Of a stretch of DNA of 64,000 nucleotides, positions 41,967 to 50,702 are shown piece after piece; within the stretch, counting starts at the first letter, position 1; every line of letters begins with the position of its first letter. The position numbers were made by a program, and so were the translations under genes. Location of the stretch: assembly GCF_003391115.1 (NCBI RefSeq), contig NZ_QTJP01000001.1, positions 2,440,501 through 2,504,500 on the forward strand. The letters run 5' to 3'. The stretch comes from Sphingomonas crusticola. Lineage in GTDB: Bacteria > Pseudomonadota > Alphaproteobacteria > Sphingomonadales > Sphingomonadaceae. The notes under the pieces were generated by a model. It made no database searches. It was not told the origin of the DNA and was given only the letters and a program-made list of their open reading frames with translations.

Positions 41967-42709
41967 GCGCGCGTCGCGACCGCGTAGAGCGCGATCGCTG
42001 CAGCATTCGAGACGTTGAGGCTCTCGACCCGCGGGCTGATCGGTAGCTTGGCGAGTTCGTCGCAATGCGCCTCGGTATTCTGGCGCATGCCCTCGCCTTC
42101 CGCACCCAAAACAAGTGCGATCCGGGCTCCGGCGATTGCTTCACCCAATAGGCGTGGCGCACTGCCGGTGAGGCCGATCCGCCAGAAGCCCGCCTCGCCG
42201 ATTTCGTCCAGCGCGCGGGCAAGATTGACCACCCGAACCCACGGCACGATTTCGAGCGCGCCCGAAGCCGATCGTGCAAGCGCACCCGATTCCGGCGGCG
42301 CATGGCGATCCTGCGTGACGAGGCCGAGTGCGTTGAACGCCGCCGCCGAGCGCAATACCGCGCCGACGTTATGCGGATCGGTCACCTGATCGAGCACCAG
42401 CAGCGGCCGCTGGTCATCCGCGCCCTGGTCCAGCAGATCGCCCAGCCAGATTTCCGGCAGCGGATCGACTTCGATTACCACGCCCTGATGAGGCGCATCC
42501 TGCGGCACCAGCCGTCCCAGATCGGCGACTTCGGCATAGGTGACCGGCAGGTCGGAGGGAAAGCCGCCGAAGGCAGCAAGCGCTTCCCGCGTGCCCCATA
42601 CGCGGCGCACGGTGCGCTCCGGATTGGCCAGCGCCGCCGACACAGCGTGGCGGCCCCAGAAGCGGGGGCGGTTCGAAGGAGCTTGGGAGGGTCGGTGGCC
42701 TTTGCGCAT
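41963..42709 (-). CDS. rlmB: 23S rRNA 2'-O-methyltransferase (RlmB/TrmH family)
   Basis: A 248-aa SPOUT methyltransferase. The N-terminal substrate-binding part is RFWGRHAVSAALANPERTVR. The knotted catalytic domain has the three motifs DPHNVGAVLRSAAAF, ALVLGAEGEGMRQ and LPISPRVESLNVSNAAAIAL. It probably methylates G2251-equivalent ribose in 23S rRNA. The tRNA-Tyr gene lies about 1.3 kb to the right. Its last codons overlap a GT61 gene, which is not a usual partner. Confidence 0.92.
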   Translation of the reverse strand: MRKGHRPSQAPSNRPRFWGRHAVSAALANPERTVRRVWGTREALAAFGGFPSDLPVTYAEVADLGRLVPQDAPHQGVVIEVDPLPEIWLGDLLDQGADDQRPLLVLDQVTDPHNVGAVLRSAAAFNALGLVTQDRHAPPESGALARSASGALEIVPWVRVVNLARALDEIGEAGFWRIGLTGSAPRLLGEAIAGARIALVLGAEGEGMRQNTEAHCDELAKLPISPRVESLNVSNAAAIALYAVATRA

Positions 42710-42938
42710 CCGCGCCTCCTAATGCGATCGCCCGCCCATGCCCAGTACCGCCGCTCAACCATCACAACCCGAACAGGCCCGCCGCCCGCAGCAATGCTGC
42801 ATTCTCACGGGCCTGCCCTTCATTGGACGCCGACGACCCATCAGCATCGCCGGCACCGACCAACCAGCCCGGCAATTCCGGCCGTGGGGAGCTTGACCCT
42901 CCTTCCCGCTTCTTCGAGACTGATCGGGGGAGAATGAC

Positions 42939-43757
42939 ATGGCGAATGCGGCAGAACGGGCGCGAACTGACATCCCGACGGTGATCGCCATCGCCGCGGT
43001 GGCGGGCGTCGTGGCGACACAATTGCACGAAGCGGTCGGCCATGGTGGCGCCTGCATCGCGCTCGGCCGCCATGTGCGCGAATGGGGCGCCTTCTATCTC
43101 GATTGCGATACACACTCGTCGCCGCCGATCATCGGCCGGCTGGTCGCGGCCGCGGGGAGCACGATGAACCTGTGGACCGCCATCTTCGCCTTCGCGGCGT
43201 TGCGGATAACGCCCGTCTCGTGGCCGCGTGCGCGCTTCTTTTGGTGGTTGCTGATGGCGGTCAGCGGCATGCAGTGGGCCGGCTATTTCTTGTTCTCGGG
43301 CATCAGCGGGATCGGCGACTGGGGTGCGGGCGAGGAGGGGGTTTTCCACCTTGTCGACCATTGGCCGGTATGGCGCGCATTGCTCGCGGTCGGCGGCGGG
43401 CTGCTCTACTGGCGGTGGGCGGTGTGGTGCGTCCGGCGGCTTGCCGGGCTGACGGGCGCGGATGAGGAGGGGCGGCATCAGGCTCGGCGGCTAGCGGCAT
43501 TTGCCTATTGGACGATCGGCGGCAGCGCCTTCGTCATTGGGCTGATCAACCCGGTCGGCCTGTTCGTGTTGCTGGCATCGGCGGTGGCATCATCATTCGG
43601 CGGGCCGTCGGGCCTGCTGTGGGCACCCAATTATATCCGCGCCGGATCGCCCGCCGCGCCGCCGCTGGTGGTCGCGCGCAGCTGGGTTTGGATCGCAGCG
43701 GCGGTGGCGATCGTCCTCGTCGAAGGCCTGATCCTCGGCCCATCCTTGCGCTTCTAG
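42939..43757 (+). CDS. Membrane protein with HExxH motif
   Basis: A 272-aa polytopic protein with about six helices. The first helix runs into TQLHEAVGHGGACIALG, a HExxH zinc-protease-like motif inside or beside the membrane, as in M50/site-2-type peptidases. A second motif (usually N/x-PDG) is not obvious; NLWTAIFAF and GLINPVGLFVLL are candidates. GGGGGAG precedes the ATG. Function unknown; it could be an intramembrane protease or a non-proteolytic relative. Confidence 0.6.
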   Translation: MANAAERARTDIPTVIAIAAVAGVVATQLHEAVGHGGACIALGRHVREWGAFYLDCDTHSSPPIIGRLVAAAGSTMNLWTAIFAFAALRITPVSWPRARFFWWLLMAVSGMQWAGYFLFSGISGIGDWGAGEEGVFHLVDHWPVWRALLAVGGGLLYWRWAVWCVRRLAGLTGADEEGRHQARRLAAFAYWTIGGSAFVIGLINPVGLFVLLASAVASSFGGPSGLLWAPNYIRAGSPAAPPLVVARSWVWIAAAVAIVLVEGLILGPSLRF

Positions 43758-43991
43758 GCAGCTTCGGGCGGCAAACAGGAATCATGCCTGAGCCCGCGAT
43801 TGGATGGAGCGACGAGCCTGCTCCGCCTCTTAGGCCGGCGGTAGGCGCCCCACTACGCTTCAAGACGCAATGGGACGCCCGCTCCCGCCATTGCAGCGCG
43901 GTGGCCGGAAGTAAACCGATGTCTCTGAAACGGAGCGATGCCGCGCTGCCATAGGGCGCGCTCGTTTGCCTTGGGCATTAGCAGGGAGGGA

Positions 43992-44077
43992 TGGTGGACA
44001 GGGCTGGATTCGAACCAGCGTACGCTTGCACGGGCAGATTTACAGTCTGCTGCCTTTAACCACTCGGCCACCTGTCC
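43992..44077 (-). tRNA. tRNA-Tyr (GTA)
   Basis: On the minus strand the acceptor GGACAGG (44077-44071) pairs with CCTGTCC (44002-43996). The anticodon GTA is at 44043-44041 inside CTGTAAA. A long variable arm is present, as expected for bacterial class II tRNA-Tyr, with TTCGAATCC as the T-loop. Discriminator A and an encoded CCA (43994-43992) follow. Total about 86 bases. Confidence 0.97.
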
Positions 44078-44225
44078 ATAGGCGTGCCCCGGCGGGGAGG
44101 CGCGTCTTTGGCGAAGCGGGTGCGGCCTGTCAACGTGGGCCGATCCTGCCGTCGCGAATGTCTGTCCCTTTGCGCATTCGATGGGGTAAGCAAGGCTGGG
44201 CAATTCGTCCGACGAGGAAGCGAAG

Positions 44226-44348
44226 ATGGCCAAGGGTCAGAAGAAATCCAACAAGGAAGCGCGCAAGCCGAAGGCGGAGAAGGTGAAGACGAATGCGTCC
44301 AACCCGTCCGCCAAGGGACCGGTAGGCCTGGTCAATCTCAAAGACTGA
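44226..44348 (+). CDS. 40-aa lysine-rich small protein
   Basis: Forty codons, MAKGQKKSNKEARKPKAEKV..., almost half Lys/Arg/Asn, ending KGPVGLVNLKD. GAGG lies 8 bases before the ATG, so translation is credible. The composition suggests RNA or DNA binding and intrinsic disorder. I recall similar short basic proteins in sphingomonads, without a known function. It is followed by a strong hairpin at 44404-44433. Confidence 0.7.
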   Translation: MAKGQKKSNKEARKPKAEKVKTNASNPSAKGPVGLVNLKD

Positions 44349-44403
44349 ACGGCATAGGGCACCGCCGGCCACGCGCGCCGACGAGCCGCTTCCCACACTA
44401 TAA

Positions 44404-44433
44404 GAGGGCGGCTTCGTTGCCGAAGCCGCCCTC
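44404..44433. terminator. Strong bidirectional terminator
   Basis: GAGGGCGGCTTCG (44404-44416) and CGAAGCCGCCCTC (44421-44433) form a perfect 13-bp stem with a TTGC loop. It sits between the 40-aa gene (ending 44348) and the end of the convergent TonB receptor (44455), so both transcripts can end here. Confidence 0.85.
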
Positions 44434-44454
44434 CTACGCTGATCCCCCCCAGGA

Positions 44455-47400
44455 TCAGAAGCTGAAGTTGGCGCCTGCGCGGAACGTCCGCCCGATCAGA
44501 CCGGCATAATGCCAGGTGGTCAGATAATTGGGCGAGCTGGCATAGGAGGCCGGCGCGATCGGCGCATGCGCGTTGAAGGCGTTGCCGATATTGCCGAAGA
44601 ACGAGAAATGCTCGCTCACTTCATATGACGCATTCAGGTCGACGTTGATGAACTTCTTGACGTAGCAGAACCGCTCGACCGGGACGCCGGCCTGCGACGA
44701 CTTGTAGAGGCTGGCTGCGCACGACGTGCTCAAATTGCCCTGGTCGGTGGCAACCGCCTTGATCTTGCCGACATAATAAGCGGTACCGCTCACCGACAGC
44801 TTGCCCACGTCGAGCGTGTTCTGCCAGTTGCCGCGCCAGTTCGGCGTGCCGTTGCCGGACGACAGATCATACGGCCCCATCGTGCCGGCATATTTCTGCA
44901 CGCCCTGCGCGGTGTGGCGATCATATTGAATGATATAGGTCGCCTCCACGCGGCTGGTGAAGCGGATGCCGTCACCCAGCGGGATGCGCGCGGTCGCCGA
45001 GAAATCGAGTCCCGAGGTCTTGTCGGAGTTCACGTTGACGAACGGCGCATTGATGATCAACAGCCGGGGCAGCGCATTCGGGAAGGCCGGATCGACGCCG
45101 TCGATCGTGTTGACCGAATAGCCCGGCCCGACCGCCGCCACCGCCGCGGTCGCAGCCGCCAGGTTCGACTGCTTGTAGTAAGCGACGATCGCATCGCCGG
45201 CGAGCGGGCCATTAGCGATCAGGTTCGACTTCTTGACGTTATAATAGTCCACCGTCGCGCTGAACCAGCGGACCGGCTCGAAGATCACGCCGCCGGTGAA
45301 GCTGCGCGACGTTTCCGGCTTCAGATCGGGATTGCCGACGAAGCCGCGGCCGACCGAATAGGACAGATTGTACGGATTGCCGCCGTTTACGCAGGTATTG
45401 GTCGCCGTGGCCGAGCCGCCATGGGCCGCGCAGAAATTGCCCGGGGGCTGGGTCGTGACGAAGCCCGCATATTGCGACCGCGGGCCGGATTCGGCGAAGG
45501 TCGGTGCGCGGAAACCCTGCGAATAGGTGCCGCGCAGCGCAAGCTGACGGAACGGGGTGAACTTCACGCCGATCTTCGGCGAGAAGCGGCCGAAGCCTTC
45601 CGAATAATGATCGTAGCGGCCCGAGCCGTTGACCTCGAGAATGTTCAGGATCGGCGCCTGGATTTCGAAATAGCCCGCCGAGACGGTGTGCTTGCCGAAC
45701 GCCGACGAGGTGGTGAGGTTATAGGTGTCGAGGGCCGCATTCTGGTTGTTGTTGACCAGCGATTCGCGCCGGACCTGGCCGCCGATCGCGACCATCAGCG
45801 GGCCGCCCGGGAGATCGAACAGCTGCTTGGTGATCGCGCCATCGAGCGAATACATCTGCGAATGGGACGGCGTGATCTTGTCGGGCGCCACGAAGTCACG
45901 CACCGCTGCCGTATTCTGCGACGGATTGACGAAGTTGTAGGCGCCCGTGTTGATCGCGTTCAGGATGTTGGCGATGTTCAGGAAGCCGTGCTGAACGATC
46001 TTGAGATTGTCGCGGGCGTAGACGCCGTCGACCTTCCAGGTCCAGTCGTCGCCGATCGTCCCGTGCAGGCCGCTCGCGAAACGATAGACTTCGTTGGTGC
46101 GGTCGCTGCCGGCCTTGATGTCGCCGAACAGATAATAGATGCGCGCCGCGCCCTGGGTCGGGTTCGCCGCGAACGCCGCTGCATAGGGATTGTTCGGGTT
46201 GAGGCGGCGGTCGGCCGCGGTGGCGCAGTTGATGCCCGCCGAACAGACATAGACCGGCAGGACGATGCCGGGGTTGCTCGATGCCAGGCTCGGGGCACCG
46301 CCATAAGGCTGCGTGTTGCGCAGCGCGCGCGGGGCGTTGAGGATGCTGACATAGCTATTGGAATAGCTGCCGGTGATATAGCCTTCGACATTATCCGACA
46401 GGCGGACGCTGACGCGGCCGTTGAACGAATATTTACGCTGCTTCGGCGCGATCTGGAAATATTCGTCTTCGATATTGTGCTTGCAGCCCACGCCGAGGGC
46501 GCCGGTGCCGGTCTGGGTGTAGGTGCCGTTTGCGCAATTGGTCAGGTTGAGCGTGGTGTAGTTGTTGTTGAACAAGCTCGTGCCGCCGCTCAGCGGGTTG
46601 TTGAGGTTGGACTGGGTCGTGCGCACGACCACGGCATTCGGCGTCGCGGTGGTGAGCGAACTGTCGGCGCCGTTATTATCGTTGCCGCCGATCGAGGTCA
46701 GATCGCGATTATTGTACGGAAAGCCGCGGCTGTGATTGCTGACGCGGCCGTCCTGCTGGAATTCGCCGTTCAGGTAGATGTTGAAGCCCTTTTCGGCATA
46801 GTCGCCGTAGCCGATCGTCAGGTTACCGCGCTGCCGGGCCGCATCGCCGAGATTGCTGATGCCGCCCTCTACAGTGCCGGCGACCCCGGTGAACTGCTTC
46901 TTGAGGATGAGATTAACCACGCCGCCGATCGCGTCCGCGCCGTAGGTCGACGAGGCGCCGTCCTTGAGCACTTCGACGCGGTCGATCAGGCTGAACGGGA
47001 TCGAGTTGAGATCGACATAGGCGTTATGGCCGTCGTCGTTGATCGGGAAGTTGGTGGAGCGCAGGCCGTCGACCAGCACGAGCGTCGACGAAACGCCGAG
47101 GCCGCGCAGCGAAACCGCCGAACCGCCGGCCGAAAAGCCGCTCTGGAAGCCGATGCCGATCGAGCCGCCGCTGTCGGCCGAGATCGAGCGGATCGCTTCG
47201 GACGCGGTGGTGAGGCCGGCTTTGGCGAGGGTGTCGGCGGTCAGCACGGTAACGGGCGAGGGCGTTTCGGTGTTGGTGCGGCGGAACAGCGAGCCGGTGA
47301 CGACCACTTCCTCGGAATCGGTCGCGGCCGCAACGTCCACGCCGGCGGGCGTGTTGGGGCCGTTATTGGTCGCCGCGGGCGGCGTCGGGGCGGGCGTCGC

Positions 47401-47493
47401 GCCCGAAACCTGCGCCGAAGCCGGCGAGGCGAGTGCGATCAGGATAGCCGACAGCGCAGAGCCGGCGCAAAGCCGGCTGGACAAGTTCATCAT
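44455..47493 (-). CDS. TonB-dependent receptor
   Basis: A 1012-aa outer-membrane receptor. Signal peptide LCAGSALSAILIALASPASA, then a Pro/Thr-rich stretch, TonB-box region EEVVVTGSLFRRTNTETPSP, and a plug with VSLRGLGVSSTLVLVDGLRS and IDRVEVLKDGASSTYGADAI. A long barrel follows, ending FRAGANFSF. An open frame runs upstream to 48432 but crosses another gene on the opposite strand; the ATG at 47493 has GGGGG 7 bases before it and starts the signal peptide. Substrate unknown; sphingomonad receptors of this class often take plant or algal oligosaccharides or siderophores. Confidence 0.94.
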   Translation of the reverse strand: MMNLSSRLCAGSALSAILIALASPASAQVSGATPAPTPPAATNNGPNTPAGVDVAAATDSEEVVVTGSLFRRTNTETPSPVTVLTADTLAKAGLTTASEAIRSISADSGGSIGIGFQSGFSAGGSAVSLRGLGVSSTLVLVDGLRSTNFPINDDGHNAYVDLNSIPFSLIDRVEVLKDGASSTYGADAIGGVVNLILKKQFTGVAGTVEGGISNLGDAARQRGNLTIGYGDYAEKGFNIYLNGEFQQDGRVSNHSRGFPYNNRDLTSIGGNDNNGADSSLTTATPNAVVVRTTQSNLNNPLSGGTSLFNNNYTTLNLTNCANGTYTQTGTGALGVGCKHNIEDEYFQIAPKQRKYSFNGRVSVRLSDNVEGYITGSYSNSYVSILNAPRALRNTQPYGGAPSLASSNPGIVLPVYVCSAGINCATAADRRLNPNNPYAAAFAANPTQGAARIYYLFGDIKAGSDRTNEVYRFASGLHGTIGDDWTWKVDGVYARDNLKIVQHGFLNIANILNAINTGAYNFVNPSQNTAAVRDFVAPDKITPSHSQMYSLDGAITKQLFDLPGGPLMVAIGGQVRRESLVNNNQNAALDTYNLTTSSAFGKHTVSAGYFEIQAPILNILEVNGSGRYDHYSEGFGRFSPKIGVKFTPFRQLALRGTYSQGFRAPTFAESGPRSQYAGFVTTQPPGNFCAAHGGSATATNTCVNGGNPYNLSYSVGRGFVGNPDLKPETSRSFTGGVIFEPVRWFSATVDYYNVKKSNLIANGPLAGDAIVAYYKQSNLAAATAAVAAVGPGYSVNTIDGVDPAFPNALPRLLIINAPFVNVNSDKTSGLDFSATARIPLGDGIRFTSRVEATYIIQYDRHTAQGVQKYAGTMGPYDLSSGNGTPNWRGNWQNTLDVGKLSVSGTAYYVGKIKAVATDQGNLSTSCAASLYKSSQAGVPVERFCYVKKFINVDLNASYEVSEHFSFFGNIGNAFNAHAPIAPASYASSPNYLTTWHYAGLIGRTFRAGANFSF

Positions 47494-47706
47494 TGATAAG
47501 CCCCCAGGACGCCGCAGCGCCGATTGTACCCCGAGCCCCCGCTCGGTGGATGTTGGGACCGTAACGGAACCTTTAGGCGGGTAAAGTGCAGCTTGTTGCA
47601 AAGCGCCACAAGTGCGGCTTTTTCGCCACACTATTGTGAAGGGTAAGATGCGTTGGGCGGCGGAACACCGGCTGACGCGGCTGCACAGCCTGTGCATAAA
47701 GCCGTG

Positions 47707-48294
47707 ATGACCACAGCCGAAACGCGCGCCGGCCTGCTGATCCTTGGCTTTGCGGATGCGTCCGCTTTCGCAGCTTGGCTGGCGGCGCAGCCCGCCGGAT
47801 CGGCCGGCCTGTGGCTGAAGCTGGCCAAACGGGGATCGAACATCGCCAGCCTGTCGAAAGCCGAGGCGATCCACGTTGCCTTGTGTCACGGCTGGATCGA
47901 CGGCCAGCTGCATCCCTATGACGAGGCGTGCTGGCTGATCCGCTTCACGCCGCGCAAGCGGGGCAGCAAATGGTCCGAGAAGAACCGGACGCGCGCGCTG
48001 GAATTGATCGCGCAGGGGCGGATGCAGCCGTCCGGCATGGCGGAGGTGGAGGCGGCGCAAAAGGACGGGCGCTGGGAGGCGGCCTATGCGCCGGCGAGCA
48101 CGGCGGAAGTGCCGCCCGATCTGCAGGCGGCGCTGGACGCCGACCCTGCCGCCGCTGCCTTCTTCGCGACGCTGACCGGCGCGAACCGCTATGCCATCCT
48201 CTATCGCATCGGCGCGGTGAAGAAGGCGGAGACGCGGGCACGCAAGATCGCGCATTATGTGGCGATGCTGGCGCGCGGCGAGACCTTGCACTGA
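47707..48294 (+). CDS. YdeI/OmpD-associated family protein
   Basis: A 195-aa protein with the family blocks GLWLKLAKRGSNIASLSKAE, AIHVALCHGWIDGQ, RFTPRKRGSKWSEKNRTRAL and a helical end LTGANRYAILYRIGAVKKAE. Members are thought to relate to antimicrobial-peptide resistance, but the molecular role is unclear. The ATG at 47707 is chosen over 47653 because conservation starts there. A frameshifted second copy of its middle part lies at about 48960-49210, beyond phnA. Confidence 0.82.
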   Translation: MTTAETRAGLLILGFADASAFAAWLAAQPAGSAGLWLKLAKRGSNIASLSKAEAIHVALCHGWIDGQLHPYDEACWLIRFTPRKRGSKWSEKNRTRALELIAQGRMQPSGMAEVEAAQKDGRWEAAYAPASTAEVPPDLQAALDADPAAAAFFATLTGANRYAILYRIGAVKKAETRARKIAHYVAMLARGETLH

Positions 48295-48334
48295 GCCTGC
48301 GGCGAACCAGCGGGCGCTCTCAGCTCCGCGCGAA

Positions 48335-48377
48335 AGCCGAGGGTAAAAACAAAAAACACCAGAAACGAACTTGATGA
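48335..48377 (-). repeat. Dispersed T-rich tail repeat, copy 2
   Basis: Read on the minus strand it starts ATCATCAAGTTCGTTTCTGG and continues GTGTTTTTTGTTTTTACCCT, matching 6857-6900. It lies 40 bases past the end of the YdeI-family gene and 147 bases from its own upstream promoter-like dyad. Orientation is opposite to copy 1. Confidence 0.75.
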
Positions 48378-48523
48378 TCCGGCATGCGCGGTTGCCTTGG
48401 CACGCGCGTAGCGGACGCAGGTGCCGGCACATTCAGTGATCTTCTCGATCCGAAAAGTCGTCGAGAGATTGTCAAACTTGAGAAAGAGCCGAAAGCCGCA
48501 CGTGGCCGCGCAAAACGCGACGG

Positions 48524-48550
48524 GCGTACGTTAAATGCGTACAACTGTCA
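48524..48550 (-). promoter_or_regulatory. Promoter-like dyad, copy 2
   Basis: On the minus strand TTGACA (48550-48545), two bases, TGTACG (48542-48537), seven bases, CGTACG (48529-48524). The order, spacing and sequence equal those of copy 1 at 6674-6700, except that the last base of the second arm differs. It points away from phnA, toward the T-rich tail at 48377-48335. No gene is recognised between them. Confidence 0.6.
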
Positions 48551-48589
48551 AGCTTTGATGGCCCGAGGCGCGTAACGAAGGACAAGCAG

Positions 48590-48898
48590 ATGGCGGCTGA
48601 CGACGAAGACTATGTCTATGACGAGGCTAGCGGTGAGTGGGTGCCGACGGGCAACGGCGCTGTCGCCGCGGATGAGGATGACACAGTCGTGGTGCGCGAC
48701 GCGGTCGGCAACATCTTGGCCGACGGCGATCAGGTGACGTTGATCAAGGATCTGACGGTGAAAGGCGCGGGCCAGACGCTCAAGCGCGGGACCGTGATCA
48801 AGTCGATCCGCCTGACCGGCGACGCGCAGGAAATCGACTGCCGCTATGAGGGGATCAAGGGCCTGGTGCTCCGGGCGGAGTTCGTGAAGAAGCGGTAG
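48590..48898 (+). CDS. phnA: PhnA-family protein
   Basis: A 102-aa protein whose C-terminal domain VVVRDAVGNILADGDQVTLI, KDLTVKGAGQTLKRGTVIKS and IKGLVLRAEFVKKR is the PhnA/YjdM domain. The N-terminal zinc ribbon of E. coli PhnA is absent and replaced by a short acidic stretch (DDEDYVYDEASGEWVPTG). AAGGA precedes the ATG. The link to phosphonate use in the family name is historical; the function is not settled. Confidence 0.82.
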   Translation: MAADDEDYVYDEASGEWVPTGNGAVAADEDDTVVVRDAVGNILADGDQVTLIKDLTVKGAGQTLKRGTVIKSIRLTGDAQEIDCRYEGIKGLVLRAEFVKKR

Positions 48899-48959
48899 CG
48901 CTTACGCGGCACCGGCATCGGCGCACCAAAAAGGATCGGGTATTACTAGTCTTCCCGGG

Positions 48960-49210
48960 TCGAGGCGGTCGAGGCGACGTCGTGCTACGATTGGATCCTT
49001 GGGTACTTCCCGATGACGAGACGAGACGAGCCGGCCGATCCGCCTTAGGCCGCGCAAGCGGGGCGGCAATGGGCTGACAAGAACCGTGCCCGCGCGCCGG
49101 AGCAGATAGCCGAAGGGCGGAGGCGGCGGTCCGGCCGGGCGGAGTGGAGGCCGCGCAGAAGTACGGGCGTTGCGAGATAGCCTGCATCGTCGAGCGCCGC
49201 AGAGGTGCGA
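48960..49210 (+). pseudogene. Frameshifted fragment of a YdeI-family gene
   Basis: From about 48960 to 49210 the plus strand resembles 47855-48115 of the intact YdeI-family gene. Matching landmarks are TGGATC followed by CCCGATGACGAG, CCGCGCAAGCGGGGC, then the reading WADKNRARAPEQIAEGRR (intact gene: WSEKNRTRALELIAQGRM), and GCCGCGCAGAAGTACGGGCG. One-base losses separate PRKRG from WADKNR and again in the AEVEAAQK part, and a stop follows, so no product is possible. It lacks both ends. It is separated from the intact copy by phnA and the dispersed element. Confidence 0.7.
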
Positions 49211-49256
49211 GACGGACGCCAAAGGCCAACAGCCAGTCCAAGTTTGCTCTTCGAGT

Positions 49257-50702
49257 TCACCGAAGCGGCCTTCCAAGCTGCTCGTAGGCAAAGCCCACCG
49301 AGAGCACGCGAGCATCGTCCCACTTAGTGCCGATAAAGCTCAGGCCGACCGGCATACCGCGATCAAGCGCCATCGGGACGGTCAAATGCGGGTAGCCGGC
49401 GACGGCCGGCAGCTGACCCGCGGATCCTTGCATCCGATCGTCGTCGGTGCGGTCGAGGGTGCCTGCGCGGGAGGTGGTCGGCGCCACGAGGATGTCGACA
49501 TGGTTCGCGGACAGCATTCGGTCGATGCCCTCCGGCCCGGCGGCGCGGGCTGCGTTGACAGCGGCCGTCGCGTAGGCCGGATCGTCAGGTCCGATCGCCC
49601 TTTCGGCGTTTTCGAAGGACTCCTGCTTGAAATAGCGCATCTCGCGAGGCTCGCTCTGATTGAAGGTGATCAGAGCGGCCAGCGTGCGCCACGGCACTTG
49701 GCTGCGCCGGGTGCTGGCGAGATAGGCGTTGAGATCCTGCTTGAAGTCGGTGACCATCACCGTGCCTTCCCAGCCGCCGATCAGATCGCGTTGTGGCGGC
49801 GGCGTGTCGATATCAACGATCTCAGCGCCCGCAGCGCGCATCCGCCGTACGGCCTGCTCGAACAAGGCCCGGGTCTCTGCGGGATAGGACGGAAGCGAGT
49901 AGCGTAGAACGCCGATGCGCGCGCCCCGCAGGGCATGAAGGTCAAGCGCTGCAGCGAAATCGATGGTGTGCCCGTCGGCGTCGGCGGTGGCGGGGTCCGC
50001 AGGATCGCTGCCCGCCATGGCCGTTAGCACCCGCGCCGCATCCCGGACATTCCTCGCGATCGGCCCTGGCGTGTCGAAATGGTGGCTGATCGGAATGACA
50101 TGCGTCCGGCTGACGAGGCCAACGGTGGGCTTGAAGCCGACCACGCCGTTGACGGAGGCTGGGCAAACGATAGAGCCGTCGGTCTCGGTGCCCACCGCCG
50201 CTGGCGCCAACCCTATGGCCACCGCCACCGCACTCCCCGATGAGGACCCGCACGGCGTGCGGGCTGGATCATAAGCGTTCAAGGTCTGCCCGCCGACGGC
50301 GCTCCAGCCGGGCACTGCACTCGTCGATCTGAAGTTTGCCCATTCGGTAAGGTTGGTTTTCCCGAGGATCACCGCACCTGCACGGCGAAGGCCGGCAACC
50401 AGCGGCGCATCGCGGCCGGGCGCGTTGTGGAGCAACGCGAGCGAACCCGCCGTGGTCGGCATATCGCGTGTCTCGATATTGTCCTTGATCAGGATCGGCA
50501 TGCCGGCGATGCCGCGGCCATTCCAGCGCACCACCCGGCGAGGATGTGCCCATGCGATGATCGCGTGCTTCGCAGCCTGCGCTGGCTTAACCAGCGGAGC
50601 ACCAAACGCCTCGCCGCGAGGCGCTGCAGCTGCCGGCGAAAGCCTAACGAGCGCCGCTGATGCTGCGCAGAATAGCGTCAGGACATGCGCACGCCTCATC
50701 AC
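49257..50702 (-). CDS. Exported amidase (amidase-signature family)
   Basis: A 481-aa enzyme with a leader (LTLFCAASAALVRLSPAAAA). The Ser-cisSer-Lys triad is complete: Lys in GMPILIKDNIETRDMPTTAG, cis-Ser in RTPCGSSSGSAVAVAIGLAP and nucleophile in GTETDGSIVCPASVNGVVG. It hydrolyses a carboxamide; substrate unknown. Its first codon overlaps the stop of the preceding amidase gene (ATGA at 50699-50702), so the two are coupled. Confidence 0.88.
   Translation of the reverse strand: MMRRAHVLTLFCAASAALVRLSPAAAAPRGEAFGAPLVKPAQAAKHAIIAWAHPRRVVRWNGRGIAGMPILIKDNIETRDMPTTAGSLALLHNAPGRDAPLVAGLRRAGAVILGKTNLTEWANFRSTSAVPGWSAVGGQTLNAYDPARTPCGSSSGSAVAVAIGLAPAAVGTETDGSIVCPASVNGVVGFKPTVGLVSRTHVIPISHHFDTPGPIARNVRDAARVLTAMAGSDPADPATADADGHTIDFAAALDLHALRGARIGVLRYSLPSYPAETRALFEQAVRRMRAAGAEIVDIDTPPPQRDLIGGWEGTVMVTDFKQDLNAYLASTRRSQVPWRTLAALITFNQSEPREMRYFKQESFENAERAIGPDDPAYATAAVNAARAAGPEGIDRMLSANHVDILVAPTTSRAGTLDRTDDDRMQGSAGQLPAVAGYPHLTVPMALDRGMPVGLSFIGTKWDDARVLSVGFAYEQLGRPLR

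Noticed and set aside
44914-47496. An 860-codon open frame on the plus strand opposite the TonB receptor
   Set aside because: Arg/Asp/Glu-rich shadow text typical of GC-rich antisense frames; no family pattern, no start signal, while the opposite strand is a clear receptor.
47494-48432. N-terminal extension of the second TonB receptor frame by about 310 codons
   Set aside because: It runs antisense through the YdeI-family gene; the ATG at 47493 has a ribosome-binding site and begins a normal signal peptide.
48384-48575. 63-codon plus-strand frame across the dispersed element before phnA
   Set aside because: No ribosome-binding site, no counterpart in copy 1, and it runs antisense to the promoter-like dyad; probably chance.
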